Shown here piece after piece: positions 1-8,898 of a stretch of 64,000 nucleotides of DNA; the first letter of the stretch is position 1; every line of letters begins with the position of its first letter. Source of the DNA: Cohnella lubricantis (GTDB lineage Bacteria > Bacillota > Bacilli > Paenibacillales > Paenibacillaceae). Under the pieces are notes generated by a model. That model did not search any database. It was given only the letters and a program-made list of their open reading frames with translations, and was not told the DNA's origin. A program made the translations under genes and the position numbers. The stretch covers positions 23,602 to 87,601 of the forward strand of contig NZ_JACJVN010000034.1 in NCBI RefSeq assembly GCF_014212015.1, written 5' to 3'.

Positions 1-145
1 CAGATCGACTACATGAGCGGAACCAAGATCGCGGCTGCCTGTCGCCTTCTTCCGGCTGGAATATTTTGTCCCCTCCAAGGGCACACTGGATGGAAGAACA
101 AACATCGCTTGCATTACGGGCAACTGGAGGGGACACCGACCAATC

Positions 146-1360
146 ATGCGCTTCTATCGCATTCGGACCAAGACACGTGTATTCGCGATTCTAGCTTTAA
201 CGACTCTGTTGGCTGCGGCTTCCGTGCCGGCCTCGGCTATGGCCGAGGAGAAGGGCGGCGCGAAGCAGCAGGGTCCGGCCACGGACCTCGCTTCCAACGC
301 CAAATCAGCCATCCTGATGGATGCGGACAGCGGCACGATCATCTATGAGAAGAACAGCCACGTTCAGCTCCCGCCAGCGAGCATTACGAAGATCATGACG
401 ATGCTGCTCGTCATGGAGGCGCTTGACGAAGGGAAGCTGAAGCTGACGGACAAAGTGCAGACGAGCGAATACGCGGCATCGATGGGCGGCTCGCAGATCT
501 TCCTGGAGCCGGGCGAGGAGATGACGGTCGACGACATGCTCAAAGGCGTCGCGCTCGCCTCGGGCAACGACGCCTCGGTCGCGCTCGCCGAGAAGCTGGC
601 CGGCAGCGAGGAAGAATTCGTGAAGCTTATGAACGAGAGAGCGGAGCAGCTCGGTATGAAGAATACGCGCTTCGTCAATTGCAATGGGTTGCCGGCGCCG
701 TCCCATCTCTCTTCCGCCTATGATATCGCGATGATGTCGCGCGAGCTGCTGAAGCATGAAGAGATTACGAAGTATACGGGGCTGTATCAGGATTACCTGC
801 GCAAGGATCAGCCGAAGCCGTTCTGGCTCGTTAACACGAACAAGCTCGTTCGGTTCTATCACGGCGCCGACGGCCTTAAGACGGGATTCACCGGCGAAGC
901 GAAGTTCTGCTTGTCCGCAACGGCGAAGCGCGACAATCTGCGCCTCATCGCAGTCGTCATGGGCGAGCCGAATACGAAGACGCGCAACGCTGAAGTGTCC
1001 AAGCTGTTCGACTACGCCTTCGCGCAGTTCACGAACGTGCCGATCTATCGCACTGGAGACCCGATCGGAACGCTGAAGGTCGAGAAGGGCGCCGTCGCCA
1101 AGCTGCCGATCGTGGCGAAGCATTCGTACAGCGTGCTCGTTCGCAAAGGCGACGCCAAGAATCAAATCCGCCACGACCTGGTGCTGGACAGCAAAGTGAC
1201 CGCACCGGTCAAAGCAGGGCAGCAAGTCGGCAAGCTGATCGTCTACCGGGGCAACGACGTGCTGACGGAGTTCCCGATCGAGGCGCCGGCATCTGTCGAA
1301 CGCGCTGGCTGGTGGACGCTGTTCAAGCGCTCCGCAGGTAAATTGTTTATGAACGGCTGA
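146..1360 (+). CDS. dacF: D-alanyl-D-alanine carboxypeptidase DacF
   Basis: A 404-residue penicillin-binding protein of the S11 family, which removes the terminal D-Ala from peptidoglycan stem peptides. An N-terminal hydrophobic signal with an Ala-x-Ala type end covers about residues 12-33. The three catalytic motifs are present: SITK at 79-82, SGN at 139-141 and KTG at 245-247. A C-terminal beta domain follows. The start is supported by GGAGGGG twelve bases upstream. It stands directly before spoIIAA-spoIIAB-sigF, as in Bacillus, where DacF acts in the forespore on spore cortex. A second S11 enzyme (dacB) lies at 15704. A hairpin near 1392-1419 separates it from spoIIAA. Confidence 0.93.
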   Translation: MRFYRIRTKTRVFAILALTTLLAAASVPASAMAEEKGGAKQQGPATDLASNAKSAILMDADSGTIIYEKNSHVQLPPASITKIMTMLLVMEALDEGKLKLTDKVQTSEYAASMGGSQIFLEPGEEMTVDDMLKGVALASGNDASVALAEKLAGSEEEFVKLMNERAEQLGMKNTRFVNCNGLPAPSHLSSAYDIAMMSRELLKHEEITKYTGLYQDYLRKDQPKPFWLVNTNKLVRFYHGADGLKTGFTGEAKFCLSATAKRDNLRLIAVVMGEPNTKTRNAEVSKLFDYAFAQFTNVPIYRTGDPIGTLKVEKGAVAKLPIVAKHSYSVLVRKGDAKNQIRHDLVLDSKVTAPVKAGQQVGKLIVYRGNDVLTEFPIEAPASVERAGWWTLFKRSAGKLFMNG

Positions 1361-1391
1361 CTGCGCTGCCGCGGCAGCCGACGTCCGAAGT

Positions 1392-1419
1392 CCGCCTTCA
1401 TCCTCCGCGGTGAAGGCGG
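1392..1419 (+). terminator. Hairpin after dacF
   Basis: Nine-base perfect arms (CCGCCTTCA / TGAAGGCGG) flank a ten-base loop. There is no clear T-run afterwards, so termination may be weak and some transcription could read into spoIIAA. Confidence 0.4.
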
Positions 1420-1507
1420 CATTCCTTGAGGCATGGCGACATTCGCCAATCGCCTCTTTGCTGCATTTTGTCGCGAATACGAGGGTAGGTTCTAGTTTTG
1501 TCGGGGG

Positions 1508-1537
1508 GCAGGAAAGGCTTCAAGGCTCGTAGAATGT
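1508..1537 (+). promoter_or_regulatory. Candidate sigma-H promoter of the spoIIA operon
   Basis: AGGAAA at 1510-1515 and GAAT at 1532-1535 fit the sigma-H pattern RnAGGAwWW - N12 - RnnGAATww with two mismatches and a 12-base gap. It lies about 55 bases before spoIIAA. In Bacillus the spoIIA operon is transcribed by sigma-H, so place and pattern agree. The assignment is inference from motif matching. Confidence 0.5.
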
Positions 1538-1592
1538 GTTCTGATAGAGTCGGCTTGGCCGGCTCGCGCGCCTGATGGGGAGGGGAAACGGC

Positions 1593-1946
1593 ATGAGTTT
1601 GCAGGTGGAGCTCGAACAGCATCGCAATGTGCTGATCGTCCGCTTGAGAGGGGAATTGGATCACCATACCGCGGAAGTCGTCCGGTTCAAGATGGAAGAC
1701 GCGATCCTGCGAGGGAGATGCGAGCACGTCGTGCTCAGCTTAAAAGAATTGCAGTTCATGGACAGCTCGGGACTCGGCGTTATTCTCGGACGCTATAAGC
1801 TCATCAAGAGCCGCGGCGGCAAGATGGTCGTCTGCGACATTCACGCGAGCGTGAAGCGATTGTTTGAGCTATCCGGCATGTTCAAGATTCTGTCTTGTTA
1901 CGAATCGGAGCGCTCGGCGCTTGCCAGTCTGGAGGTCGTATCATGA
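1593..1946 (+). CDS. spoIIAA: Anti-sigma F factor antagonist SpoIIAA
   Basis: A 117-residue STAS-domain protein. In its unphosphorylated form SpoIIAA binds SpoIIAB and frees sigma-F in the forespore. The conserved MDSSGLGV segment carries the serine phosphorylated by SpoIIAB (Ser58 or its neighbour Ser59). An in-frame ATG at 1575 exists, but the ribosome binding site GGGGAGGGG lies between it and the ATG at 1593, so 1593 is the start. Its last codons overlap spoIIAB by four bases (ATGA), consistent with translational coupling. Confidence 0.96.
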   Translation: MSLQVELEQHRNVLIVRLRGELDHHTAEVVRFKMEDAILRGRCEHVVLSLKELQFMDSSGLGVILGRYKLIKSRGGKMVVCDIHASVKRLFELSGMFKILSCYESERSALASLEVVS

Positions 1947-2389
1947 GCGCGTCTAATTTCATGAAGCTGTCGTTCGCCAGCCGTTCCGAGAATGAATCGT
2001 TCGCCCGCGTCACCGTCGCCGCGTTCGTCTCGCAGCTCGATCCGACGCTGGAGCAGATCAATGACATTAAGACGGTTGTCTCCGAAGCGGTTACCAATGC
2101 GATCATTCACGGCTACGAGAATTCGCCGGATGGCGTCGTTCACCTGGAAGCTGTGATCGAAGGAGATACGGTGTCGATCATGGTGAGCGACGAAGGCCGC
2201 GGCATCGAGGACGTCGATCTGGCGCGGCAGCCGCTCTTCACGTCTCGGCCGGAGCTGGAGAGGTCCGGGATGGGCTTCACGATCATCGAGAACTTCATGG
2301 ACGAGCTGGAAGTGACGAGCGAGCCGGAGAGAGGAACGCGTCTGCGCATGAAGAAGCGGATTGAATCCAAGAAGGCGCTGTTCAATTAA
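1943..2389 (+). CDS. spoIIAB: Anti-sigma F factor / serine kinase SpoIIAB
   Basis: A 148-residue GHKL-type kinase that holds sigma-F inactive and phosphorylates SpoIIAA. The N-box ([11 protein letters not shown]) and the G-box region (DEGRGIED, then GMGF) of the ATP site are visible. The start at 1943 overlaps the spoIIAA stop; an upstream in-frame ATG at 1895 lies inside spoIIAA and would add sixteen unrelated residues. Middle gene of the conserved spoIIA operon. Confidence 0.96.
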   Translation: MSASNFMKLSFASRSENESFARVTVAAFVSQLDPTLEQINDIKTVVSEAVTNAIIHGYENSPDGVVHLEAVIEGDTVSIMVSDEGRGIEDVDLARQPLFTSRPELERSGMGFTIIENFMDELEVTSEPERGTRLRMKKRIESKKALFN

Positions 2390-2411
2390 CCGCGCGGCAG
2401 GGGTTGGAGGC

Positions 2412-3170
2412 ATGGATAACGAATGGAAGCGTTCATCGCCGGCCGGGTATCTGGATGACGCGGAAGTGAAGCGCTTGATTGCGCTCAGCCAATCCGGGGA
2501 CAATACGGCGCGCGAGACGCTGGTATCGAACAATATTCGGCTGGTATGGTCCGTCGTTCAGAGGTTCGCGGGCCGGGGTTACGATTCGGAGGATCTGTTC
2601 CAGATCGGCTGCATTGGGCTGCTCAAATCGGTCGACAAGTTCGATCTGAGCTACGACGTTAAATTTTCGACCTATGCGGTTCCAATGATCATTGGCGAGA
2701 TCCAGCGGTTCCTGCGGGACGATGGGACGCTGAAGGTGAGCCGTTCGCTGAAGGAGATGGCGGGCCGCGTGCGCAAGACGAAGGACGAGCTGTCCAAGCG
2801 GTTCGGCCGGCAGCCGACGATTACCGAGGTGGCCGACGAGCTCGGCGTGACGCCGGAAGAGATCGTATTCGCGCAGGAAGCGAACAAGCCGCCGACTTCG
2901 ATACACGAGACGGTGTTCGAGAACGACGGCGATCCGATAACGTTGATGGACCAGATCGCAGACGATTCGCAGGAGAAGTGGTTCGACAAGCTCGCGCTGA
3001 CGCAAGCGATTCAGGGCTTAAGCGATCGGGAGCGATTGATCGTGTACTTGCGATATTTCCGCGACCAGACGCAGTCCGAGGTGGCGAGCCGTCTCGGGAT
3101 CTCCCAGGTGCAGGTCAGCCGGCTGGAGAAGAAAATTTTGCAGAATATCAAGGATCAGATTGCGCAGTAA
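2412..3170 (+). CDS. sigF: RNA polymerase sigma-F factor
   Basis: A 252-residue sigma-70 family factor, the first forespore-specific sigma. Region 2 is plain (DLFQIGCIGLLKSVDKFD and FSTYAVPMIIGEIQRFL), and region 4 ends with a helix-turn-helix (SRLGISQVQVSRLEKKIL). The ATG at 2412 follows GGTTGGAGG by a few bases; the longer frame from 2361 would overlap spoIIAB. The length matches Bacillus SigF. Last gene of the spoIIA operon, followed by a terminator. Confidence 0.97.
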   Translation: MDNEWKRSSPAGYLDDAEVKRLIALSQSGDNTARETLVSNNIRLVWSVVQRFAGRGYDSEDLFQIGCIGLLKSVDKFDLSYDVKFSTYAVPMIIGEIQRFLRDDGTLKVSRSLKEMAGRVRKTKDELSKRFGRQPTITEVADELGVTPEEIVFAQEANKPPTSIHETVFENDGDPITLMDQIADDSQEKWFDKLALTQAIQGLSDRERLIVYLRYFRDQTQSEVASRLGISQVQVSRLEKKILQNIKDQIAQ

Positions 3171-3186
3171 CAGCCGCAGGACATGA

Positions 3187-3224
3187 GGGCCGCGTTCGCC
3201 TTCATCTCCGGCGGCTCTTTTTTT
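3187..3224 (+). terminator. Terminator of the spoIIA operon
   Basis: Seven-pair stem (GGGCCGC / GCGGCTC, one G-U pair) followed by seven T residues, 17 bases past the sigF stop. Confidence 0.65.
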
Positions 3225-3240
3225 ATTTGCCATGGCAGTT

Positions 3241-3270
3241 GAGTACAGCCCGCCCGTTTGTTTCATACTA
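3241..3270 (+). promoter_or_regulatory. Candidate sigma-G promoter of spoVA
   Basis: GAGTA at 3241-3245 and CATACTA at 3264-3270 are 18 bases apart. CATACTA fits the sigma-G -10 consensus CATNHTA exactly; the -35 has one mismatch to GHATR. spoVA is a forespore sigma-G operon in Bacillus, so this is the expected promoter type. Confidence 0.55.
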
Positions 3271-3338
3271 AAGGAAACGTTGGGCGAATCCGGCGTCTCT
3301 AGCCTGTCTTCGCCGAACGAACGCGAGGAGGGGAACGC

Positions 3339-3971
3339 ATGGAGACGACCGTCTATGTGCGGCTTCGCCGCCGAATCGTTGTGCCGCCTGCGTCGCAGAT
3401 CCGGTTGAGGGACGTAGCCCGCATCGTCGCGGAACCTGAAGTGGAGCGTTCGCTGCTGAATCTGGAGCTGCAGCGGATACGTCCGGAGGATGGCAGTCTG
3501 CTCGTCATCGACATGCTGCACATCGTCCGCATGATCAGCCAGGCGGTACCCGGCATCGTCATCGAGACATTCGGCGAGCCCCACGTCCTCGTCGAAGTCT
3601 CCAGCGGCGGCGTCGTTAAGCCAAGGCCGATCGTGCTCGCGCTCGCCTGGCTGCTGCTGTTCTTCGGCTCGGGCATGGCGCTGATCAACTTCCATGCGGA
3701 CGTCAATATGCCGGCCGTGCAGCGCAGAGTGACCCGGCTGCTGACTGGGGACCCGGATTGGCATCCTTGGCTGTTCCAAATTCCGTATTCGCTCGGCGTC
3801 GGCCTCGGCATGCTGCTGTTCTTCAATCGGCTGTTCCGCCGCCGATCGGCGGACGAACCGAATCCGCTAGAGGTGGAGATGTTCATGTACCAAGAGAACG
3901 TCAACCACTACGTCATTACGGACGATTACCGCAAGAAGCATGAGCAGGACAGGGAGAATCCGAATGATTGA
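3339..3971 (+). CDS. spoVAA: Stage V sporulation protein AA
   Basis: A 210-residue protein matching SpoVAA: an N-terminal soluble domain (start METTVYVRLRRRIVVPPASQ), then two hydrophobic segments near residues 94-115 and 145-165. SpoVA proteins form the inner-membrane channel that moves dipicolinic acid into the forespore and out during germination. A strong site (GAGGAGGGG) precedes the ATG. It overlaps spoVAB by eight bases. In Bacillus spoVAC-AD-AE follow spoVAB; here they are absent from the cluster. Confidence 0.9.
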   Translation: METTVYVRLRRRIVVPPASQIRLRDVARIVAEPEVERSLLNLELQRIRPEDGSLLVIDMLHIVRMISQAVPGIVIETFGEPHVLVEVSSGGVVKPRPIVLALAWLLLFFGSGMALINFHADVNMPAVQRRVTRLLTGDPDWHPWLFQIPYSLGVGLGMLLFFNRLFRRRSADEPNPLEVEMFMYQENVNHYVITDDYRKKHEQDRENPND

Positions 3972-4392
3972 AGCGCTGCACGGTTTGTTTGTTATCGCAG
4001 TAGGGCTTGCAGCGGGGTTCGCCGTCGGCAGCGCCTTCATCGCGCTTCTCATCGTGCTCGACCTGATACCGAGGCTTGTACAGCTGACCCGCGCCCATCG
4101 CCGCTCCAGCATCTTCGAATCCGCACTGCTGCTCGGCGCTTTGTATTGGTGCTGCGCAGACTTCTTCCATTGGGTGCTTCCGCTTCCGCTTCCTATACTG
4201 CTCGTGCCCGCCGTGTTCCAGGGGGTGTTCGTCGGCATGATGGCGGCGGCATTGACGGAAGTGTTGAACGTCATTCCAATCTTGACGAAGCGGCTGAAGC
4301 TGCAGCCTTACTTATTCGCGCTGCTGCTCGCGATGGTGCTCGGCAAAGTGGCCGGGTCCCTCGTCGATTGGCTCTTGCTGCAACCGCAATAA
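3964..4392 (+). CDS. spoVAB: Stage V sporulation protein AB
   Basis: A 142-residue membrane protein with about four hydrophobic segments, matching SpoVAB in size and position after spoVAA. The ATG at 3964 lies inside the end of spoVAA, just after CAGGGAGAAT; a longer frame from 3940 lacks its own site. Family knowledge places it with SpoVAA as an accessory part of the dipicolinate transport machinery. The next gene is spoVAF rather than spoVAC. Confidence 0.88.
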   Translation: MIEALHGLFVIAVGLAAGFAVGSAFIALLIVLDLIPRLVQLTRAHRRSSIFESALLLGALYWCCADFFHWVLPLPLPILLVPAVFQGVFVGMMAAALTEVLNVIPILTKRLKLQPYLFALLLAMVLGKVAGSLVDWLLLQPQ

Positions 4393-4425
4393 TCGACCGC
4401 ATAATCGGAACAGGAGATGATTCGG

Positions 4426-6156
4426 ATGGAACAGAACGAACACGGAAGCATGGATCTGACACATGAGCGTCCGCCAGCCGGCATGCGTCGCGAAGACCCG
4501 GGCGATCGGGAAGTTGAGGGAAGCGCCCGCATGATTCTGCCGAAGCCGATAGGGCGTTACGTTCGTTCCGAATCGGCTCGGGGGACGATCGTCGGGCATC
4601 GAAGCGACCGGCCATCCGAGGGCCGGGACAGCCGCCGCGGCGAAGGCTCGCGCAAGGCTGGAGGCGGAGGTTCGGATGTGCCAGAGCCGGATCCGGAAGA
4701 TCGGATCGCCGTTCGGATGGAGGACTGGCTGGAGCAGCTCCACAAGCGTGCGGGTTATCAAGACAGCTTCGACGTTCAAGTGCGGCAGATGACGTTCGCG
4801 GACAAGCGCGTCGGCCTGCTCTTCCTGAGCACATTCACGAAGGATACGGCTGTAACCGAGATTATCAAACGGCTGACTTACGTCGATCCCAGCTCCGTGA
4901 TGGATCAGGATGCGCTCGAAGCGATTTTCAAATTTTACTTGCCGGCGAACCAAGTTCAGCGAACGCGTTCCTTTACTAAGATGGTCGAGGATATGCTGAT
5001 CGGCAATACGGTCTTGTATGTGGAAGGCGAACGGGAAGTTCTGCTGATCGATGCGAAGCAATTCCCAAGCCGGACGCCGGATGAGCCGGTGCTCGAGAAG
5101 GTGGTGAGGGGCAGCAAAGACGGCTTCACCGAGACGCTGCTGATGAACGTGGCGCTAGTGAGACGGCGCATTCGGGATCCGCGGCTGCGCTTCGAGATGG
5201 CCAAGGTCGGGACAAGGACCCAGACGGATGTCGCCATTGGCTATATCGAAGACATCGCGAATCCCGAGCTGCTTGAATCGCTAAGGGACAAGATTCAAGC
5301 GGTCAATATCGACGGCATTCCGCTTGGCGACAAGCAGTTGGAGGAGATGACGGTCAAGTCGGGCTGGAATCCTTATCCGCTTGTCCGATATTCGGAGCGG
5401 CCGGATGTCGTGGCGGAGCATCTGCTGAATGGCAGCATCGTGGTCATCGTCGATACATCGCCAAGCGTCATGCTGCTGCCGACGACGTATTTCGATCTAG
5501 TCCAGCATGCGGAAGAGAATCGCCAAAGCCCCTTCATCGGCACGTATTTGCGCTGGGTTCGGTTCTTCGGCATTCTCTCTTCGGTGTTCCTGCTCCCGAT
5601 CTGGTATTTGTTCGCCCAGAACCCTTGGCTTCGGCCGGATTGGCTGGCGTTCCTCGGAGCGGAGAAGACAGGCGAGCTGCCGCTGATCCTGCAATTCCTG
5701 CTCGTGGAAGTCGGCATCGACCTCATGCGGCTCGCGGCCGTCCATACGCCGACGCCTCTCGTGACGGCTATGTCGCTCGTATCCGCGATACTTGTCGGGG
5801 ACATCGCGGTGAAGACCGGCCTTTTCATCAACGAGGTCATACTCTATATGGCGGTGTCGGCCATCGGCATGTTCGCGACGCCAAGCTACGAGCTCAGTCT
5901 GGCGAACCGGATCGTCCGGTTGGCGCTGCTGGTAGCCGTATTCCTGTATCAGGTGCCTGGATTCGTTATCTGCGCGACGGCCATCTTCATCGGGTTGACG
6001 CTGGTGCGCTCGTTCAACGCCCCCTACATGTGGCCGTTCATTCCGTTTAATGCCAAGGCGCTCATGTCGATCCTCCTGCGCATGCCGCAGCCAAGAGCGG
6101 TGTCGAGGCCATCGATCAACCGGTCCAAAAAGATGCGGAAGCAGCCGGTCGGCTGA
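4426..6156 (+). CDS. spoVAF: Stage V sporulation protein AF (GerA-like spore membrane protein)
   Basis: A 576-residue protein of the GerA/SpoVAF family: a large cytoplasmic domain, then several membrane helices from about residue 380 (for example the run around YLRWVRFFGILSSVFLLPIW). It is longer than B. subtilis SpoVAF (about 490) because of an N-terminal tail of some 90 residues rich in Arg, Glu and Gly. AGGAG touches the ATG at 4417, so the ATG at 4426 with nine-base spacing is the better start. SpoVAF and its partners modulate germinant-receptor ion release in spores. lysA follows, as in Bacillus. Confidence 0.9.
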   Translation: MEQNEHGSMDLTHERPPAGMRREDPGDREVEGSARMILPKPIGRYVRSESARGTIVGHRSDRPSEGRDSRRGEGSRKAGGGGSDVPEPDPEDRIAVRMEDWLEQLHKRAGYQDSFDVQVRQMTFADKRVGLLFLSTFTKDTAVTEIIKRLTYVDPSSVMDQDALEAIFKFYLPANQVQRTRSFTKMVEDMLIGNTVLYVEGEREVLLIDAKQFPSRTPDEPVLEKVVRGSKDGFTETLLMNVALVRRRIRDPRLRFEMAKVGTRTQTDVAIGYIEDIANPELLESLRDKIQAVNIDGIPLGDKQLEEMTVKSGWNPYPLVRYSERPDVVAEHLLNGSIVVIVDTSPSVMLLPTTYFDLVQHAEENRQSPFIGTYLRWVRFFGILSSVFLLPIWYLFAQNPWLRPDWLAFLGAEKTGELPLILQFLLVEVGIDLMRLAAVHTPTPLVTAMSLVSAILVGDIAVKTGLFINEVILYMAVSAIGMFATPSYELSLANRIVRLALLVAVFLYQVPGFVICATAIFIGLTLVRSFNAPYMWPFIPFNAKALMSILLRMPQPRAVSRPSINRSKKMRKQPVG

Positions 6157-6356
6157 AGCGGCAGAGAGTTCTTCCGTGCGGGTGCGGTCAGCGGTGCCGA
6201 GTCTGCCATCGAATATTAATGCAAATGTTCCGGCAAATTCTCCATTTCCCGCGAGGGTCCATTCGGATATACTCAGGGTAATAGTGCAAACAAAGCGGAT
6301 GTCACGCGGCTGCGCGCGACCCGAATCCGAATTCATTGCCAAAGGGGAAATAGCGA

Positions 6357-7688
6357 ATGTATCTGCATGGAACTAGCCGCATCAATGATAAAGGCCATCT
6401 TGAGATCGGAGGCTGCGACGTAACGGATTTGGCTCAAGAATTCGGCACGCCGCTCTATATCGTGGACGAGGAGCTCGTTCGCCAGCGCGCCCGCGAATAT
6501 GTCGAAGCGTTCCGCCAGACGGGTCTTCGCTTCCAAGTCGCGTACGCATCCAAAGCGTTCTGCGTCATGGCGATGTGCCGCGTCGCCGAAGAAGAGGGCA
6601 TGAGCCTTGACGTCGTCTCCGACGGCGAGCTGTACACCGCGCTTCAGGCGGGCTTCCCGCCGGAGCGGATTCACTTCCACGGCAACAACAAGACGCCGCA
6701 GGAGATCGAGATGGCGCTGAAGGCGAACATCGGCTGCTTCGTCGTTGACAACTTCGTCGAGCTGCACATGCTGAACGCTCTCGCTGCGGAGCAAGGCAAG
6801 ACTGTTAATGTGCTTCTGCGGGTAACGCCGGGTGTCGAAGCGCATACGCACGATTATATCTCGACGGGCCAGCAGGATTCGAAGTTCGGCTTCGATATCG
6901 GCAACGGTACGGCGTTTAAGGCCGTCGAAGCGGCTGCTGCGCAGCCGCAGTTGAAGCTGCTGGGCGTCCATTCGCATATCGGCTCGCAGATCTTTGAAGT
7001 CGAAGGCTTCCGCATGGCAGTCGAGAAGGTTGCCGCGTTCGCCATCGAAGTCCGTTCCAAACTGGAGGTGACGTTCTCTGTCATTAACCTTGGCGGCGGC
7101 TTCGGCATCCGTTATGTCGAAGGCGACACACCGCTGCCGGTTGGCACCTATGTGAAGGCAATCACCGATGCCATCATCTCCGAGTTCACGGCGGCCGAAT
7201 ATCCGCTGCCGGAGATCTGGGTCGAGCCGGGCCGCAGCATCGTCGGCGACGCCGGCACGACGCTGTATACGATCGGGACAAGCAAAGACATTCCGGGCGT
7301 TCGCAAGTATGTGGCTGTCGACGGCGGCATGACGGACAATCCTCGGCCTGCGCTGTACGAGTCCAAGTATGAAGCCGTGCTGGCGAACCGCGCGAACGAA
7401 GAAGCGACGGAGCTCGTCTCCATCGCGGGCAAATGCTGCGAGAGCGGCGACATGCTGATCTGGGATTTGAAGCTGCCGGCATCGCAGACCGGCGATCTGC
7501 TTGCGGTCTTCTGCACGGGCGCGTACAATTATGCCATGGCGAGCAATTACAATCGGATCCGCCGTCCAGCCGTTGTGTTCGTGCGGGATGGACAGGCCGA
7601 TCTGGTCGTAGCGCGCGAGTCGTACGACAATATCGTCGGCAACGACATTATTCCGCAGCGCCTTCGCAAGCAGGCAGTGGCGCAATAA
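6357..7688 (+). CDS. lysA: Diaminopimelate decarboxylase
   Basis: A 443-residue PLP enzyme of the alanine racemase-fold decarboxylase group, which converts meso-diaminopimelate to L-lysine. The PLP lysine lies in YASKAFC (Lys66), with the HSHIGSQ segment near residue 215, a glycine-rich phosphate loop (NLGGGFGIRY) and the second active-site motif CESGD. AAAGGGGAAA precedes the ATG. A TATACT box sits at 6268-6273, but I found no convincing -35 and no lysine riboswitch in the 200-base gap upstream. Placement next to spoVAF matches Bacillus. Confidence 0.96.
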   Translation: MYLHGTSRINDKGHLEIGGCDVTDLAQEFGTPLYIVDEELVRQRAREYVEAFRQTGLRFQVAYASKAFCVMAMCRVAEEEGMSLDVVSDGELYTALQAGFPPERIHFHGNNKTPQEIEMALKANIGCFVVDNFVELHMLNALAAEQGKTVNVLLRVTPGVEAHTHDYISTGQQDSKFGFDIGNGTAFKAVEAAAAQPQLKLLGVHSHIGSQIFEVEGFRMAVEKVAAFAIEVRSKLEVTFSVINLGGGFGIRYVEGDTPLPVGTYVKAITDAIISEFTAAEYPLPEIWVEPGRSIVGDAGTTLYTIGTSKDIPGVRKYVAVDGGMTDNPRPALYESKYEAVLANRANEEATELVSIAGKCCESGDMLIWDLKLPASQTGDLLAVFCTGAYNYAMASNYNRIRRPAVVFVRDGQADLVVARESYDNIVGNDIIPQRLRKQAVAQ

Positions 7689-7718
7689 AGCCGCGAAATC
7701 AGAGAGGATGAAGGTTAG

Positions 7719-8153
7719 ATGAGCAAGCAAGCAGTAATCAAGATGGCGGACGGCAACGAAGTGAAGATCGAGCTGTTCGAGAAGGACGCACCGGGCACGG
7801 TGGCGAACTTTGAGAAGCTGGCGAACTCCGGCTTCTACGACGGACTTACGTTCCACCGCGTTATTCCGGGCTTCGTCGCGCAAGGCGGCTGCCCGAACGG
7901 CAACGGCACCGGCGGACCGGGCTATGAGATTCCTTGCGAGATCAACCCGAACAAGCACGAGCGCGGCGCCTTGGCAATGGCTCACCGCGGTCCGAACACG
8001 GGCGGAAGCCAGTTCTACATTACGTATGCGCCGCAGCCGCATCTGGACGGTCTGCACACCGTATTCGGCAAAGTCATCTCCGGCATGGAGCACGTAGACG
8101 AGTTCCAAGGCCGCGACCGCATGGAGACCGTTCGCGTCAGCGAAGCAGGCTAA
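7719..8153 (+). CDS. ppiB: Peptidyl-prolyl cis-trans isomerase (cyclophilin)
   Basis: A 144-residue cytoplasmic cyclophilin that speeds proline cis-trans isomerisation. The signature [13 protein letters not shown] and the GSQFYI segment of the active site are present. No signal peptide. AGAGAGG lies before the ATG. It closes the lysA transcription unit, 30 bases after lysA, and is followed by a strong terminator. The same lysA-ppiB-rib order exists in B. subtilis. Confidence 0.95.
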   Translation: MSKQAVIKMADGNEVKIELFEKDAPGTVANFEKLANSGFYDGLTFHRVIPGFVAQGGCPNGNGTGGPGYEIPCEINPNKHERGALAMAHRGPNTGGSQFYITYAPQPHLDGLHTVFGKVISGMEHVDEFQGRDRMETVRVSEAG

Positions 8154-8182
8154 TGCGTCAGCGAAGCAGCTAATCTGGATTG

Positions 8183-8220
8183 GCGCGATCGTCCCCAGGC
8201 GGGGCGGTCGCGCTTTTTTT
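8183..8220 (+). terminator. Terminator after ppiB
   Basis: GCGCGATCGTCCCC pairs with GGGGCGGTCGCGC (8201-8213) around a four-base loop, followed by seven T residues. Confidence 0.85.
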
Positions 8221-8400
8221 CGTTCTTGCAGGCGCCGTGAGCGGACGATTGGGGCTCGAGAAAACTGGACAACGCGTTGTGATCGATTAGTTGTTGGACC
8301 GGACAAGCCGACGCTAACGAGGGGACTGCGGAGGCGAGATGCCCCGATAAACCCGATAACGCTGTCATCTCGGCCGAGCTGATTAATGCCATGAATATCC

Positions 8401-8429
8401 TTGCAAATTTGATGGCGGAGAGGTACAAT
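8401..8429 (+). promoter_or_regulatory. Vegetative promoter of the riboflavin operon
   Basis: TTGCAA at 8401-8406 and TACAAT at 8424-8429 with exactly 17 bases between them. It starts transcription about 70 bases upstream of the FMN riboswitch, giving a leader of roughly 520 bases before ribD. Confidence 0.65.
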
Positions 8430-8502
8430 TCCAATCAACGTTAGATTGCGAGCGCTAGGCTCGTTGATAACGGGATTTATCATGACATGAATAAGCGACT
8501 TA

Positions 8503-8687
8503 CCTTCGGGGCGAGGTGCAATTCCTCACCGGCGGTGATCGGCGGTCAGCAGTAATCGCGAATAAGCGAGGCAGGCGCCGCCGTCAGTCCGTGACCCGTC
8601 ATCGCATTCGCCGGTTACCGGCGAATGCGATGCGGTGGACCTGGTGCAACTCCGGGACCGACAGTAACAGTCTGGATGGGAGAAGGA
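8503..8687 (+). ncRNA. FMN riboswitch (RFN element)
   Basis: The conserved RFN blocks occur in order: CTTCGGGGCGAGGTGCAATT near 8504, CCGGCGGTGAT at 8529, GTCAGTCCGTGACCC near 8583, GGTGGACCTGGTGCAACTCC at 8634, then CCGACAGTAACAGTCTGGAT and GGGAGAAGG at the 3' end. The variable arm is a 15-pair perfect hairpin (8600-8632, loop TTA). FMN binding is expected to favour the terminator at 8899-8925 and lower expression of the rib operon. Confidence 0.96.
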
Positions 8688-8898
8688 AGCGCAGCGCGGC
8701 CATGCCGCGTCAATCGGATAAGCCGTCTGACGGCGTCCAAGCCGAATCGCATGTGTGATCGGGACAGTATGTTCCATTTTTCACAACCTGCGATTGCGGT
8801 TCTTGGTGTCTGTTCAGCCGCAACTGCAGTCGCATGTCGATTGGCAGGTTCGATCGATGCGGAAGACAGGGTCTATTTAACGCTGTGTGACCAACACA

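Noticed and set aside
13-348. 111-codon plus-strand frame at the window start
   Set aside because: Overlaps the signal-peptide region of dacF in another frame; no ribosome binding site or family features.
6157-6356. Gap before lysA considered for a lysine riboswitch
   Set aside because: Two hundred bases without the conserved L-box blocks; only a possible -10 box.
6333-8483. 716-codon open frame on the minus strand across lysA and ppiB
   Set aside because: Antisense shadow of two certain genes in GC-rich DNA; Arg/Ala/Leu/His-rich product without family features and no good ribosome binding site.
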